A stretch of 57,710 nt of DNA from Ectocarpus siliculosus (lineage: Eukaryota; Sar; Phaeophyceae; Ectocarpales; Ectocarpaceae): assembly GCA_000310025.1 (NCBI GenBank), contig FN648398.1:681316-739025 (forward strand), in the 5' to 3' direction. Position numbers and translations under genes: made by a program. Shown here piece by piece: positions 10,041-21,088 of the stretch. Every line of letters begins with the position of its first letter. The first letter of the stretch is position 1. Under the pieces are notes generated by a model. It was not told where the DNA came from. It saw only the letters and a list, made by a program, of their open reading frames with translations, and made no database searches.

Positions 10041-12245
10041 ATGGCACCATTGACATGCATCTTCCGTTGGCGTGCGCTGCTGTGTGCCCCTGTATCAGAT
10101 TTTCATGCGTCGAATCGGCAGAGTTCGCATGATGTGATGCCCCCGCGTGAGACCTGTGTTACCTCGAGAAGGGCCCACCGGGCCTCCCGTATATATCGAC
10201 GTACGCGGACAAATGGGCGCGCCGTCCGAAGATGGCTGAAAACAGGAATGCCGTTCGAGCTCCGTGCTCTTTCTCCCGGTTCGGACGCCGCAAATAACAT
10301 CGCTAGGGCTGAGGGCGGAAATAGTAAACGACAATCCCTGCCCAATTCGAGATCTGGGGCAAGTCGACCTTCAAGGAGAAGGCAGGGTGCGGTGGAGGGG
10401 GGTACCAAATCTCTCACGGAGATGAAAAAAATGCTTTACGATTCGAGGAGCGGGGACTGGAGAAAAGCGCTCAGAGCTGTAGATGGGATGAAAAAGTTGC
10501 CTGGCTGGCTCATCGATCAGAAATCGTACTGCATGGCCATCACTGCGTGTGGGAGGGGGGGGCAGTGGGAACAGGCTGTGAGGCTACTGAGAGAGATGCC
10601 GACTGAAGGGGCTGCCCCTGATTTGAGCGCATATAGCGCAGTCATTGATGCGTGTGCGAAGGGAGGCCAGTGGAAGATGGCTGTGTTCTTTCTGATGGAG
10701 ATGCCGACGAAAGGCATAGCCCCTGACGCCCGCAGCTACGGCGCAGCCATCAACGCCTGTGCAAGGGGTGGTCGGTGGAAGATTGCGTTAGATCTCCTAA
10801 GAGAGATGCTCGCACGGGATGTTACTCCCAACGTCATCATCTACAACTCAGCAATTAACTCGTGTGCCAAGGCGGGTCAGTGGGAGATTGCTGTGAGTTT
10901 GGTGAAGGAAATGGCAACAGTAGGGCTGGCCCCCGATGTCATCAGCTACAGCTCAGCGATCTCGGCATGTGGAAGGGGGGGGCGGTGGGAGGAAGCTTTG
11001 GAGTTATTCGAGGATATGCGCACGTCGGGAGTAGCCCCCGATGTCATCACGTACGGTTCCGCCATCGCTGCGTGCGCCAACGGGGGTCGTTGGAAGGAGG
11101 CTGTGAGCTTGCTGAGGAAGATTCCGACGGTAGGACTTACCCCCAATGTTATCAGCTACAGCTCAGTCATCACCGCTTGCGCTAAGGAGGGTCAATGGAA
11201 GATTGCTTTGGATCTGCTGAGAGAGATGAAAGCAATGAGGTTAGCTCCCAATATCATCACCTACAATGCAGCCATCGATGCTTGCGCAAAGGGCGGTCGG
11301 TGGAAGGAGGCCATTGATCTCCTGAGAGAGATGCCAACGGTAGGGCTACCCCCCGACGTCGTAAGCTACAGCTCAGTCATTGATGCTTGTTCAAAAGGGG
11401 ATCGATGGAAGGAAGCTATCGATATTCTGAGAGAGATGCCGACGGTCGGGCTATCCCCCAACGCCATCAGCTATAATTCTGCCATCGATGCATGTGCAAA
11501 GGGAGGACAGTGGAAGGAGGCCAAGGGTCTGCTGAGGGAGATGCCAACGGCGGGTGTTACGCAGAGAGTCATTGGCTACAACTCAGCTATTGCCGCGTGT
11601 GCAAAGGGGGAGCAGTGGAAGGAGGCTTTGGCTCTGCTGAGAGAGATGCCGACTGTGGGGCTACACACCACCGTGTTCAGCTACAGCTCTGCCATCGATG
11701 CGTGTGGAAAAGGGAATCTGTGGATTAAGGCCAAAGAATTACTTAGAGAGATGGCAACGGTAGGACTTGCTCCGAATGAGGTGTGCTACAACTCCGCCAT
11801 TGATGCATGTGGGCGAGGGGATCAGTGGGAAGAGGCCGTTGACCTATTGAGAGAGATGCCGACGGTAGGGCTTTCCCCCGATGTTTTCAGCTACAGCTCA
11901 GCCATCGCTGCGTGCGCAAAGGGCGATCAATGGAAGGAGGCCCTGGCGGTACTGAAGGAGATGAGCGCGGCAGGGCTTGCCCCCGATCTCATTTGCTACA
12001 ACTCGGCCATCGACGCGTGTTCCAAAGGAGGTCGGTGGAAAATGGCTGTGGCGCTACTGGGCGAGATGCGGGCGGCAGGTCTGACTCCCAACATCATTAG
12101 TTACAGCTCGGCCATCGACGCGTGTGTACGGGGGGGTCAGTGGAAGGAAGGCATAGCCCTACTAGAGGAAATGCGCGGGTCGGGAGTTGTCCCCGACGTC
12201 ATCACCTACCACGCCTTAATGGTCACCTGCGCGAAGTACGACTAG
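10041..12245 (+). CDS. pentatricopeptide repeat (PPR) protein, P-type, 16.4 repeats
   Basis: Intronless 734-residue RNA-binding PPR protein, expected to act on specific plastid or mitochondrial transcripts. The ATG at 10041 has a good context (GACATGGC). Residues 1-160 are rich in Arg, Ser and Ala with few acidic residues near the start, as expected for an organelle presequence plus linker. From residue 162 to the end there are 16 uninterrupted 35-residue repeats and a 13-residue partial one, each close to SYSSAIDACAKGGQWKEA then LLREMPTVGLAPDV. A Trp at the GGQW position is present in all 16 repeats, where land-plant repeats usually have Leu; this variant is common in algal PPR proteins. No DYW, E or SMR domain follows; the protein stops inside the repeat array. 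Internal starts near 10137 would shorten only the presequence. It lies divergent to the methyltransferase and convergent with DENR. Confidence 0.93.
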   Translation: MAPLTCIFRWRALLCAPVSDFHASNRQSSHDVMPPRETCVTSRRAHRASRIYRRTRTNGRAVRRWLKTGMPFELRALSPGSDAANNIARAEGGNSKRQSLPNSRSGASRPSRRRQGAVEGGTKSLTEMKKMLYDSRSGDWRKALRAVDGMKKLPGWLIDQKSYCMAITACGRGGQWEQAVRLLREMPTEGAAPDLSAYSAVIDACAKGGQWKMAVFFLMEMPTKGIAPDARSYGAAINACARGGRWKIALDLLREMLARDVTPNVIIYNSAINSCAKAGQWEIAVSLVKEMATVGLAPDVISYSSAISACGRGGRWEEALELFEDMRTSGVAPDVITYGSAIAACANGGRWKEAVSLLRKIPTVGLTPNVISYSSVITACAKEGQWKIALDLLREMKAMRLAPNIITYNAAIDACAKGGRWKEAIDLLREMPTVGLPPDVVSYSSVIDACSKGDRWKEAIDILREMPTVGLSPNAISYNSAIDACAKGGQWKEAKGLLREMPTAGVTQRVIGYNSAIAACAKGEQWKEALALLREMPTVGLHTTVFSYSSAIDACGKGNLWIKAKELLREMATVGLAPNEVCYNSAIDACGRGDQWEEAVDLLREMPTVGLSPDVFSYSSAIAACAKGDQWKEALAVLKEMSAAGLAPDLICYNSAIDACSKGGRWKMAVALLGEMRAAGLTPNIISYSSAIDACVRGGQWKEGIALLEEMRGSGVVPDVITYHALMVTCAKYD

Positions 12246-13704
12246 AGTGGGTGTGGTGAGAGAGTTTGCGGCGTTGTTAGCAGCTACGTCTATTTGCTTC
12301 GTCATTGTCAGTAGTCGGGGGCGACAACGCTGACAACATCGTGCAAGTCATGGAATATATTTCAGCCCTCGTGTGGATTCCTCGTGCCCGTGGATGGAGC
12401 TCAACTCGTTCCTATGGATTGATTGCCGTAAAGGTCTTCGCCCTTGCTGCGAGGCACAATTAGCGAAACCTGGGGGGCAGTGTTGTTGTATTTTCTCTTG
12501 ATTGATGAAGAGCTCGTCTCGCCAGCAGAATAATCACTGAGTCGATCGATTTTCTCGGGGCCAATGAGTGTCACTGCCGCGACCATGGCTACTGTTTTTA
12601 GAAAGGCTGTAACACCTGCACTGCGTGAAAGCGCTTACAAGTTGCAGCAAACGTGATAAAACTATCGTGCGGCGATCGCCTTGGCAACTACCCGAGCAAC
12701 AGGTGTTGCCCAAGCAGATTTACACAACATCGGGACGCCAACACCCCATTCAGTGCGGGACCAAGTTCAATCGCCGTCTCGCACACGTGGAAGCTACACG
12801 ACGGATGACCCACGTTATATTCTCACGGCAAGCTCCCCACGCCAAAACACTGTGTGTGTGTGGGAAACTGCGGGGTGGGTGCGAGCGTGCGTTGGTTCTC
12901 AACGACGGTGTGTTAGTTCTTAATAACGATGTTGGCGAGAGCCCGCAAAGCCCTTGCTCTTGTCCACACATGAATGCGTATTCATCGCGATATGTCCCAC
13001 ATCGTGAAGCGTTGGTGGGTGTTCGCGAGGGACATTTCCTGGAGTGCAGATGCCACTGTAGATAACCCATCCATCGAGAGATGATCATTACCCCCCCCCC
13101 CCCCCCCAGTAAAAAGGTTTCACCTACACCAGGGCGACACCGTCTGTAAATAAATTTCTAATACTTGATTGCGCAAACTGCAATCTCAAGCGCCACTGTT
13201 CATTTGTCAGTCACCGGCTGAGTACACCAGCAGCAGAGCAGCAGGATGAGCCACTTGGTAGCATACAGTTCCACGCACCCGCAAGTCGGGTAGAAGAAGC
13301 CGTTCACAGCGTTGTACGCGTTCGACGAGTGAGTCTAAACCAGAGTTCAATGGTTGCAAAACCTCGGGGGATCGATTGCAGACTTCGCAGGTCAACCGAT
13401 TCATTAGTAGGAGCTGACCGTGAACGCACACTGAATGCCTGGTTGGAACGCAAGACTCAGTGGGGGTCTGCACGACGCTACAACAGAGACCCGTACTAGG
13501 GGGACACGGATCCATGGACATTTGGTGTGGCGCGGCGGACGCCTAGGTGAAAAATGGCAACGGGATAGATGGCCAAAAGCAGCCACATTTCACGGCTTCC
13601 TACAATATCAGCTATTTCTCGACTTCCCTGGCCGGCGCATACACTTGTACAACCAAGCAAGCACATGCCCGTACGTGCAGGAAACGGCGGGTAATCCCCC
13701 TGAA
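12246..13704. other. intergenic, convergent PPR / DENR ends
   Basis: It contains the 3' ends of two convergent genes. A 146-codon open frame (12625-13065) has no recognisable domain and an unconvincing composition. A 17-base C run lies at 13091-13107. I see no RNA gene. Confidence 0.6.
13091..13107. repeat. poly-C run
   Basis: Seventeen consecutive C in the convergent intergenic region between the PPR and DENR genes. Confidence 0.9.
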
Positions 13705-16700
13705 CTATGATGTCGAGAGGACGCTGATCTTGGCCGCTGGGATCTGAAAGGGTACAAAGGGAGGAGAGAGACGATGACAGAATATGGCGAACGAAAAAAA
13801 CGGGTTCAGCTGATGGAGAGGGTACGAAAGTTGTGCAGGGCTTTTTTAAACCGTCTTCAATCCCGCGAGGATAACCAGGACCTGCCCAGCAGAGGTTTTT
13901 GGGCTTGCCTGGCGTGCTTGTATCGGTGAGTAACACAACCTGATGACACGCACAACGCGAGACAACAGCAGAAACCCGGTCAAGAACAAAAACTATCCAC
14001 TGATCAACTAGAGAGAGAACTTCCGCACAAGTTGCACTGAAACGTATAGCAACGTTGTACTTGTACGAACACAACAGGATACACGTCCAACGGGGGCTCG
14101 AAAACTCCGTGCAAGCTCGTTCTGAACTCCTACAATGTACTCCACGACCACGGCATAGGAACTGAAGAAGGAAGGTATGGGTACTTGGCGACGGACGATA
14201 ACAAAATAGAACTACGCAAACAATACAACAAACGCTTCTCACGTTGAGAGTAGTCTCGAGGAAGCCAGGCAAGTCCATGAGCACGTCCCCCTGGATCACC
14301 ACCTCCTCCGCCCCAGAGGGTGCCTTGCTCACGGAGGATCCGCACGCGAACTGCTTGCCGATCTTTTTTGCTGCGTCTTTGATCTTGACGTCTGGGGTTG
14401 TGTCGAACCGCACCAAACAGAGCACGGCGGCCGCATGTATGCGACTGACTGTGTGGCTTCAAATGTGAACGGCGCAAATGCATTTGACGCTTCAACTTAA
14501 GATCCCGCTCTTGCGTTTGCCCATGCATCGTGCGCCGTGCAGTTCACACACAAGGAGATCTGATCGACAACACTCGCAAGCAACAGTTTCATCGAACTCC
14601 TCATTCGAGATAGAGGGAAAGCGCATCGGATATGCCCACATCCATCCCCGTTGATTCGTGTACTGCAAGTCAATATTAGCTGCAAATCCTTGTACGTGGC
14701 CCGGAATCCGCGCAGGTACCGTAGAAAAACCCTTGACCACAATCCACCGCAGCAAAGTACGCACATCATCGTCTCCAACTAGACGGTCTAACGATAAAGC
14801 ACTTACTCGTGCAATATGTTAACGGGTCTCGCCAGCACAAATCAGACAAAAGAATACTGCCTTGTTTGGTACAGTGGTGGAAAAATACAAGCATGTATCT
14901 TGAGAGTGTTGGGACAGTGTGTACACCTCTCGGTGTGTATGTTTGACATGTCAGCCGGGGTCGTACACGAGGAAGGTCACACCGTAACCTTTCCTCCCGC
15001 GGTGCTTGCCTTAACTTTGTCGCGAGAAAGGTTCAGCCGTCCCTTTCCCTTGTCGAAGTGCGGATACCCACGAATGCAATTCGTGTTCCACTACAAACTA
15101 CAGTAGAGGGAAAGATATCCTCCAGAGAGAGAATCGAACTCACAACCTGCTAAATACAACCCGGCCGGGTGACCGGTCATTTCCACTATCCACGACGCGT
15201 ACACCATTGTACGGAGCAACAGTTTGGCGGCAGCATAAAGTGCAAGTACTCTGCAACAGTGCGGGTGCCCTCTAAAGTGCGGGTGAAAGCGCTTGGCACA
15301 TACCCGCACTATATAGGGCCGCCACTGGAACAGAAACGAAGCTTGAGTACTTGATCGTTGGGTTTTCCAACAGATTTCGAATGTAAAACAATACGCAGCG
15401 AGGATCCACCCACCTGGGAAGGTGTCGAGACCCCCGACGACGGTTACAAACTTGCGGCGGTTCCGGGAAAGGCGCCCGATGACGACTCGTTGCTCCCCTC
15501 CGGCCGCCTTCTTGCCGCCAGGTTTTGCTATCCTTACCTGCGACACAATCGGGGGGTGACATACAACAAATGAAAATCGTAGAAGGACGGTGGGCGGGTA
15601 GATGAGTAGGGGCTCAGCGAGAGGAAGCCGTTTGTAAGACCCCAGCTCTTCAGCAACACCACTGAAGGAGCGAGGCAAGACTGGCCAGGAGAGAGGAAGA
15701 ATGCGTGAGCCAAACACGAAAGTTCTTTCATGAGAGTATCCAAGGGTCTAGGTGGAGTTGTGTCGGTATGAATACAAAACAAAGGAAGCGAAGGCAGGTG
15801 GTACCAATAGGCTGGTGGTTCAAGCTTGAGATAAACGCCTTACGCCATTCTCGACGACGGGGTTTTTAGTTTCCTCCTCCGGTTACACACACGCACAAAT
15901 ACAACATTGCGCGCAAGAAGCAAATCCCTAAGCAGCACCATCGCACCTTCTTGCCCTTCTTCTTTGGCTCTTCCTCGCCCCCCGCAGCCCTCTCCGCCCC
16001 CCCCGCCGCTTCCCCGCCCGCATCTCCTTGAACCTGGTTGGGCAACGAACAAAAGCAACAGCAACGACAGCGGCAAATACAACGGCAACGATACCAACAC
16101 CAACAACAGCAAAGCCGACGAAGACGGGAGGGGCAACAAGAACGAGAGACGAACGACGGTGTATGTCAGAGGAACATGGTAGAGGTTTCGAGGTATATGT
16201 GCCCTGTTGTGTCATGGGGTTCTTCGCGGACAAACCCAATTACGAGTCCGTGTTTGTTTCTTATTGCCTGCCAGGCAACGTAACCGGGGCGGGAAGCAAG
16301 CGAGCTTTGTAAGTGCTGCTGCTGGAAATCCAGAAATGAGTAACCGTGGCCCCCTCCCTTGCGTTTCGGGTGTTCCCTGGCTGCGGTAACATTTTTGCCC
16401 TTCTTCCACGCAGCAACAAGGATACGGAGAGCGACGACACCAGCCCCTTTGCACACACATCGAGGGCAACAACAAAAACCACAACCACACACGTACGGCG
16501 CAGGTATCGAAGGTTAAGGTTGTAACTCAGTTTTGGCCGGCTCCTTCCCGACATTAACACTGACAACACAAACGCACAAGGCAGCCTTTCCAAGAAGAAA
16601 CAACACAAAATAACAAAAAATAAAACGTGCCGCACCTCAAGTCCCGCTATCCCCTCTTCGACGGCCAATACTTCTGGACAGTTCGCCTCCGCCCACGCTC

Positions 16701-17761
16701 TGCAGGCTTCCGCGGTGGAGCCGAACTCGCAGTACTCGGGAGGTAGTCCACAAACTGTTGCAAGTACGGAATGTTGCACAACGTTTTACTCGGAGGTTGC
16801 GTGGGCGAGTTTCGGTTGCGGGTGTGTGGGCGGTGTGGTTGTGACAGGTTGTGGGCATGCCAACACGCTGTTCGCTGCGCCATGACGTCATCTACTGATT
16901 ACCCATCGAACATCAACACTTTCTGAGCCGGCAGGTCATTTTCGCTTGCGGCTTCCTATTGTATAGGATAGAAAGGAGACTGATTCAGGGGGTTGTCATC
17001 ACCCTCTTTACGTATATTTTCGTCCTTGCCCCAGAAAAACCCACTTCATAGAAAAAACAGACACAGAAGGCAGTTTAGTAGGATAGCTTCACGATCGCTT
17101 GCACGCCAAGCAGATATATGGTACCCAAAACCCTAACCCTAACGCGAGGGAGAGTTCCAAGCCTCGGGATAAGAGCTCCGTTCATATATATTATTGACGC
17201 TGGTTCATATAGAAGTATGATGTTGACGCTCATTCCAGCTGTACGAATTTGCGCTCTTGCAACTGTTTCGCCGCAAAGGGGCATGGAAAAAGCCTGCACC
17301 TAGAGAGGAAAACCGGGGTTTTACCACCAAGTAAGGGTTTGGACGTGACAGCATTGATAGAGATAAATTGAAAATCTGTCGCACGACGTCGGGAGGGCTA
17401 TCCAGAGGTAAGATCTAGATTTTTTTTTGGCGCCGAGTGTTACGGGCTTACGTTGAGTCTTTCTATTTCTATGGCTTGCCCCTTGCTGACTTGGGTAAGC
17501 TTTTGACCACAAAAACTCGTTCCTTTGCCTCGCAAGTAGGGAAGAAAACGCACGGGATACAGCCAGTAGAGGTCAGAGCGTTTTGCATGTCAAGATAGTA
17601 AAAGAAAAAAATACATCGATAGTCTCAGCGTCGAACCCACCTCCGCAGTAAAATATGGTGAGGGGGTACGAATCCTCCTCCCTGCCCCCGCCCCCGCTTG
17701 CTGCTGTCGCCGGCGGCGGCCCTTTCCCTTCATCCGGTACGTCAGCCGCAAATTCTGCCAT
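13705..17761 (-). CDS. DENR: density-regulated protein DENR (translation reinitiation/recycling factor)
   Basis: DENR pairs with MCT-1 on the 40S ribosome, releasing deacylated tRNA and supporting reinitiation; it is cytosolic. Six exons on the minus strand: 17641-17761 (ATG at 17761), 16636-16754, 15947-16033, 15414-15537, 14243-14391 and 13705-13743. They join in frame to exactly 212 residues, near the family's usual ~200. The N-terminal part reads YPLTIFYCGVCGLPPEYCEF across exons 1-2, the Cys-rich region that contacts MCT-1. Exon 3 encodes a Gly/Glu linker ending in a Lys cluster. Exons 4-6 form the SUI1 domain: SRNRRKFVTVVGGLDTF, KKIGKQFACGSSV and EVVIQGDVLMDLPGF. The short last exon encodes IPAAKISVLSTS and the stop. 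All sites are GT-AG. Intron 1 holds a telomere-like motif. Confidence 0.95.
14938..14980 (+). repeat. dispersed repeat copy B
   Basis: It reads GTTTGACATGTCAGCCGG and then GGTCGTACACGAGGA, matching copy A near 5262-5305 (opposite strand) for about 30-45 bases. It lies in the DENR intron between the exons at 14243-14391 and 15414-15537. Confidence 0.65.
15118..15215 (-). repeat. possible tRNA-derived (SINE-like) head
   Basis: On the minus strand TGGATAGTGG resembles a polymerase III A box, and about 50 bases on GAGTTCGATTC resembles a B box. The flanks do not form an acceptor stem and no clear anticodon arm is visible, so it is not a working tRNA. It lies in a DENR intron. A second B-box-like site (GAGTTCGAGACC) occurs at about 30177 in the LRR gene. 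Confidence 0.3.
17131..17142. repeat. short telomere-like motif (CCCTAA)2
   Basis: Two CCCTAA units, preceded by AAAA, in DENR intron 1. A longer related tract lies at 38659-38687. Too short to be a former telomere with confidence. Confidence 0.6.
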
Positions 17762-20700
17762 GAAACTGCCCTGGGTAGATAGATCCACCGCCGCCGTAAA
17801 ACAGGCGGTTGCAGCTCTAGCTGTTGCGGGTGGAGTGTCTTCTTGTTTGAGTCTTTGAGTCCTACGTTGCTCTCGGCCTGCTGCGAACGATGATAAGGAA
17901 CACGTCAGAAAACGGGAGAGACTAGCTGTAGTTGCTGCAATCTCGATGTCGCTCCCTTGGCGTTCCAGCCTCCTCTCCAGGAACCAATGTGTCTCAACAC
18001 CGTCCGTGAAAGGCTATTGTTTGGCATGGTCGAAGGAACATGAGAGTGAAACGACGCCATGGTGACTATGGATTGTGCGTGGTGTGCTGTTTTCGGACTT
18101 TCCTCTTCTAAACCGGTTTGGCTGTTGAGCCCGTTCCACGAGCACCGTCGCCCGGATGTGCAAAACGAACAGGGTAGAGGTCAGTACAACCTGCAGCGGG
18201 TTAGACCGGGTCTTAGCTGGGAACGTGCACCCAGACTTGGCACCGAGACCAAGAGTTAAAAGCGGAAAGATCCACAAGTCTCGGTTTGATTGGATGAAAT
18301 GGTGACAAGACCGCTGATAGCTTTTTTTCCAGCTCAAGTTTCAGCAAAACCTGAACCCTGGGTCAAAACAGAATAACATCCCTCAAAAATTGAAAAGACA
18401 ACCAGAGTTGAGCGAACCGCAAATCTAGAAATCGGAAAAGATCGTCTACTCGAGACTGCACGATATTAACCAGTTTCGCTCTCGCCGCGTTGCCACACAG
18501 CACGAGGGAGAGTCAACACGCCCTCCTTGTATGCCTACCAGCAGCGCCACTGCTGCTGCTACTGGCGCCGCAAGGATATAAACTGCAGCAAATATGCCGC
18601 AGTTCTCTGTGGTGTTGCCCCCCTCCCGCCGAGTCTGTTTGTGTCAGAGGTTGTCCCGGCCCGCGTCCACAGCTCAGGGGGATCGCTGCAGCCCCGGCTG
18701 CACATCTACACACAGCCGCGAGCCAGTGCAAACTCAACCATCGTTGTCGTGCAGCACACTCAACTCTGCGTCTGGTTTTGGAAGAAGCGGTTAAGACCCG
18801 ACACACTTTTACTCCGGAAGTTCTGCGGAGCTTATCGGACGAACTCTTGGTCTGGGTGTGAAATCTGGGTGTCTAGTTACGGCTAAGGCGGCCTTACACA
18901 CTAAGGACCGAACTGTTACTGTAGGGTGTGGTATCTTCCGTCATACACTGGTGCCACTGCAAAAAAACTCTTCAAAACACAGGAGGCCAGAAGTGCTTGC
19001 CGGGGCCGAGTGACACCGAAACATGCGGGTAGATACAATGGCAGGGAAGCCAAGTAGAGCGCGAAGGTTGCTGCTGCTGCCGTCGATCAGATGTACTGCT
19101 GTAGGTCTCGATGAACACGGTAATTCATATAGCTCTCTACACGTTCACAATTCCCTCCGTTCAACGTTGGGTCCCATACAGACGGTCTAGCAGACCGACG
19201 TGTCCTGCACACGCAGTGATTTGGTTTCACCGCACGTTGTCACGCACAAGCTCCTCTTGGCCTTGACAACGGGCAGCAAGCTCTGCGGCTTGAGCTGCTT
19301 TGTGGTGACTCTGCTGCTGCTGCTGCTGCGCGGTACGGTTTCAAATGGAGAAGGCAATTGGATGTGTGTCTCGGGCGTACACACACCACCAACAAGGGTA
19401 CTGCCAGAAAGGAGCAGACAACCTACCTTATGAACGAGTTTTGGTGCAAGGCCTGGGCACAGTGGGTTGTGGAGCCGGGGTACGAGTGGTATCGCTGAAC
19501 GAGGGACTTGAGGCAGGCAGAGTCCACGCGAAGTGCATTTTGCTTCAAGAGTAGCCCATCCCCACGGAACCCGGCCATCCAATCTGCGGGCCAACTTAGA
19601 GAGCACGCCCGGCCAGCCAGCGAGCAACACTGCAACGGCCCCCACACAAGCAGGTGGTACGCTCTTTGTCTCCGCGTGCTATCTACCCACCTCTCCAGGT
19701 GAGTTGGTCCCTGCTTAAGACTGGTGCGAAAGGTTGGGTAGATGCGGCTGGACGGTTCTGTTACGAAGCACACAGCAATCATGTGCCAGGCGCGCAACAT
19801 ACGCATACAACCCAACTCTTGACACCACAGGTGCCACTGCGGCTGCTGTCACGGGCTGCTGCATGTGGTTGCGCCCTTGCACGTACTGGTGCCAGCTACT
19901 ATTCTTGCTGCCGCCGCATATCCTGGACTCGCGATGGAAGAAGGGCATGTCAGAGGTCAAGCAACTGGTTGACAGAAGGGACTGCTGTTGTCGTAGGTCC
20001 ATCGCGCAGCCCCAGACCTGCGGTACAAATCGGTTTATGCGTTTATGCATAGCTTGCATTGGAAGTTGAGTTCAGCGACGTTGTTGGACTCGTAGACACA
20101 GACGGCCTGCTAGTGTGTGTCGCGCTGTTTCTATCAGATGGCGGTTGAGGTGGAGACAGTCGTTATGTTTTATTCTTTCTTTGTTGTCCACAATAGGTTC
20201 TTCCCCTTTTTTTTGCAGCAACTCGCACGTGCAGGATGTGGATACCGCAGGTAAGATACTTCGAAGTATTTAGCGTTCCGGACCGGTTTTCACAGCTCGA
20301 CTACACTCCACAGCACAATAGTGGCGATACCGTAAATTGCGGCGTTGGAACAGTCTCATCGAGAGAGCTTTCCGACAATGCATCGCTTGTTTTTTGCGTC
20401 CTTTTGGGACATGGGCTTTACCAAAAACTAATATTGTATGTCATCAAGCTTTGAAAATCGAGGGGGGGGTGCTATCTTACGCTACCTAGTGTAGGTTATG
20501 GTATGCGTTCATAATGCATATGCACATGCATACAATGTTGCGCATGTAAGGATGTACACCCACAGCCACAGTTGTATGATTATCATATGCATGAGAAGCT
20601 CCGTGTGTCGCTGCATGTTTTGAGCTTGGCCTTAGCCGACACCACACAAACACGTAACAGCAATCATCAACGAATGAACATCCTACATAAGAGGCAACTA

Positions 20701-21088
20701 TTATAGAGATTTTGCTTGCAGATAGCCACCATTACGCAACTCCAATTCGTGGTCTGCACTACAGAACCGCATGGTAGTATGAATTATGGTGCGTGATATG
20801 CATATGGATTTGTGATGGTAGATGGTGCTACGGCAACAATTATGAGCTTGTGAGTGCCGTTGGCCTTTGTGATGCGCCGTGATTTATGAGTTTTGCCTCC
20901 TGGTTGATCGCCATGGCCACCACTCCGAGGCATGTGCTCCACTGCATCTCGACTCTTAGTTTGTCTCGTGTCACGTATCAACTGCTGTTTCGAACTCCGC
21001 AACTCTCTCGTGTGTGGCGCTTTTTCTCCGGGAAACAAGCTTTCAAAAAGACACGAGGAGCGACGAACGGCCGATTGTCGCGTGGACC
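17762..21088. other. gene-free stretch between divergent DENR and HisG
   Basis: It holds the promoters of DENR (minus) and HisG (plus). It contains several GCTGCTGC-type short repeats (about 18540, 19065, 19310) and an AT-rich patch with repeated CATATGCAT-like words (about 20500-20600). Open frames of 60-150 codons show no domain and overlap one another on both strands, so I call none of them. Confidence 0.6.

Noticed and set aside
12625-13065. 146-codon plus-strand open frame between the PPR and DENR genes
   Set aside because: Cys/His/Arg-rich without motif, and an equally long antisense frame covers it; no support as a gene.
13496-14425. 309-codon minus-strand frame read as one protein
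   Set aside because: Only its first part (14243-14391) is a DENR exon. The remainder is intron read-through, and the last DENR exon is in another frame.
15118-15215. Considered as a tRNA gene
   Set aside because: A and B boxes are present but acceptor and anticodon stems do not pair.
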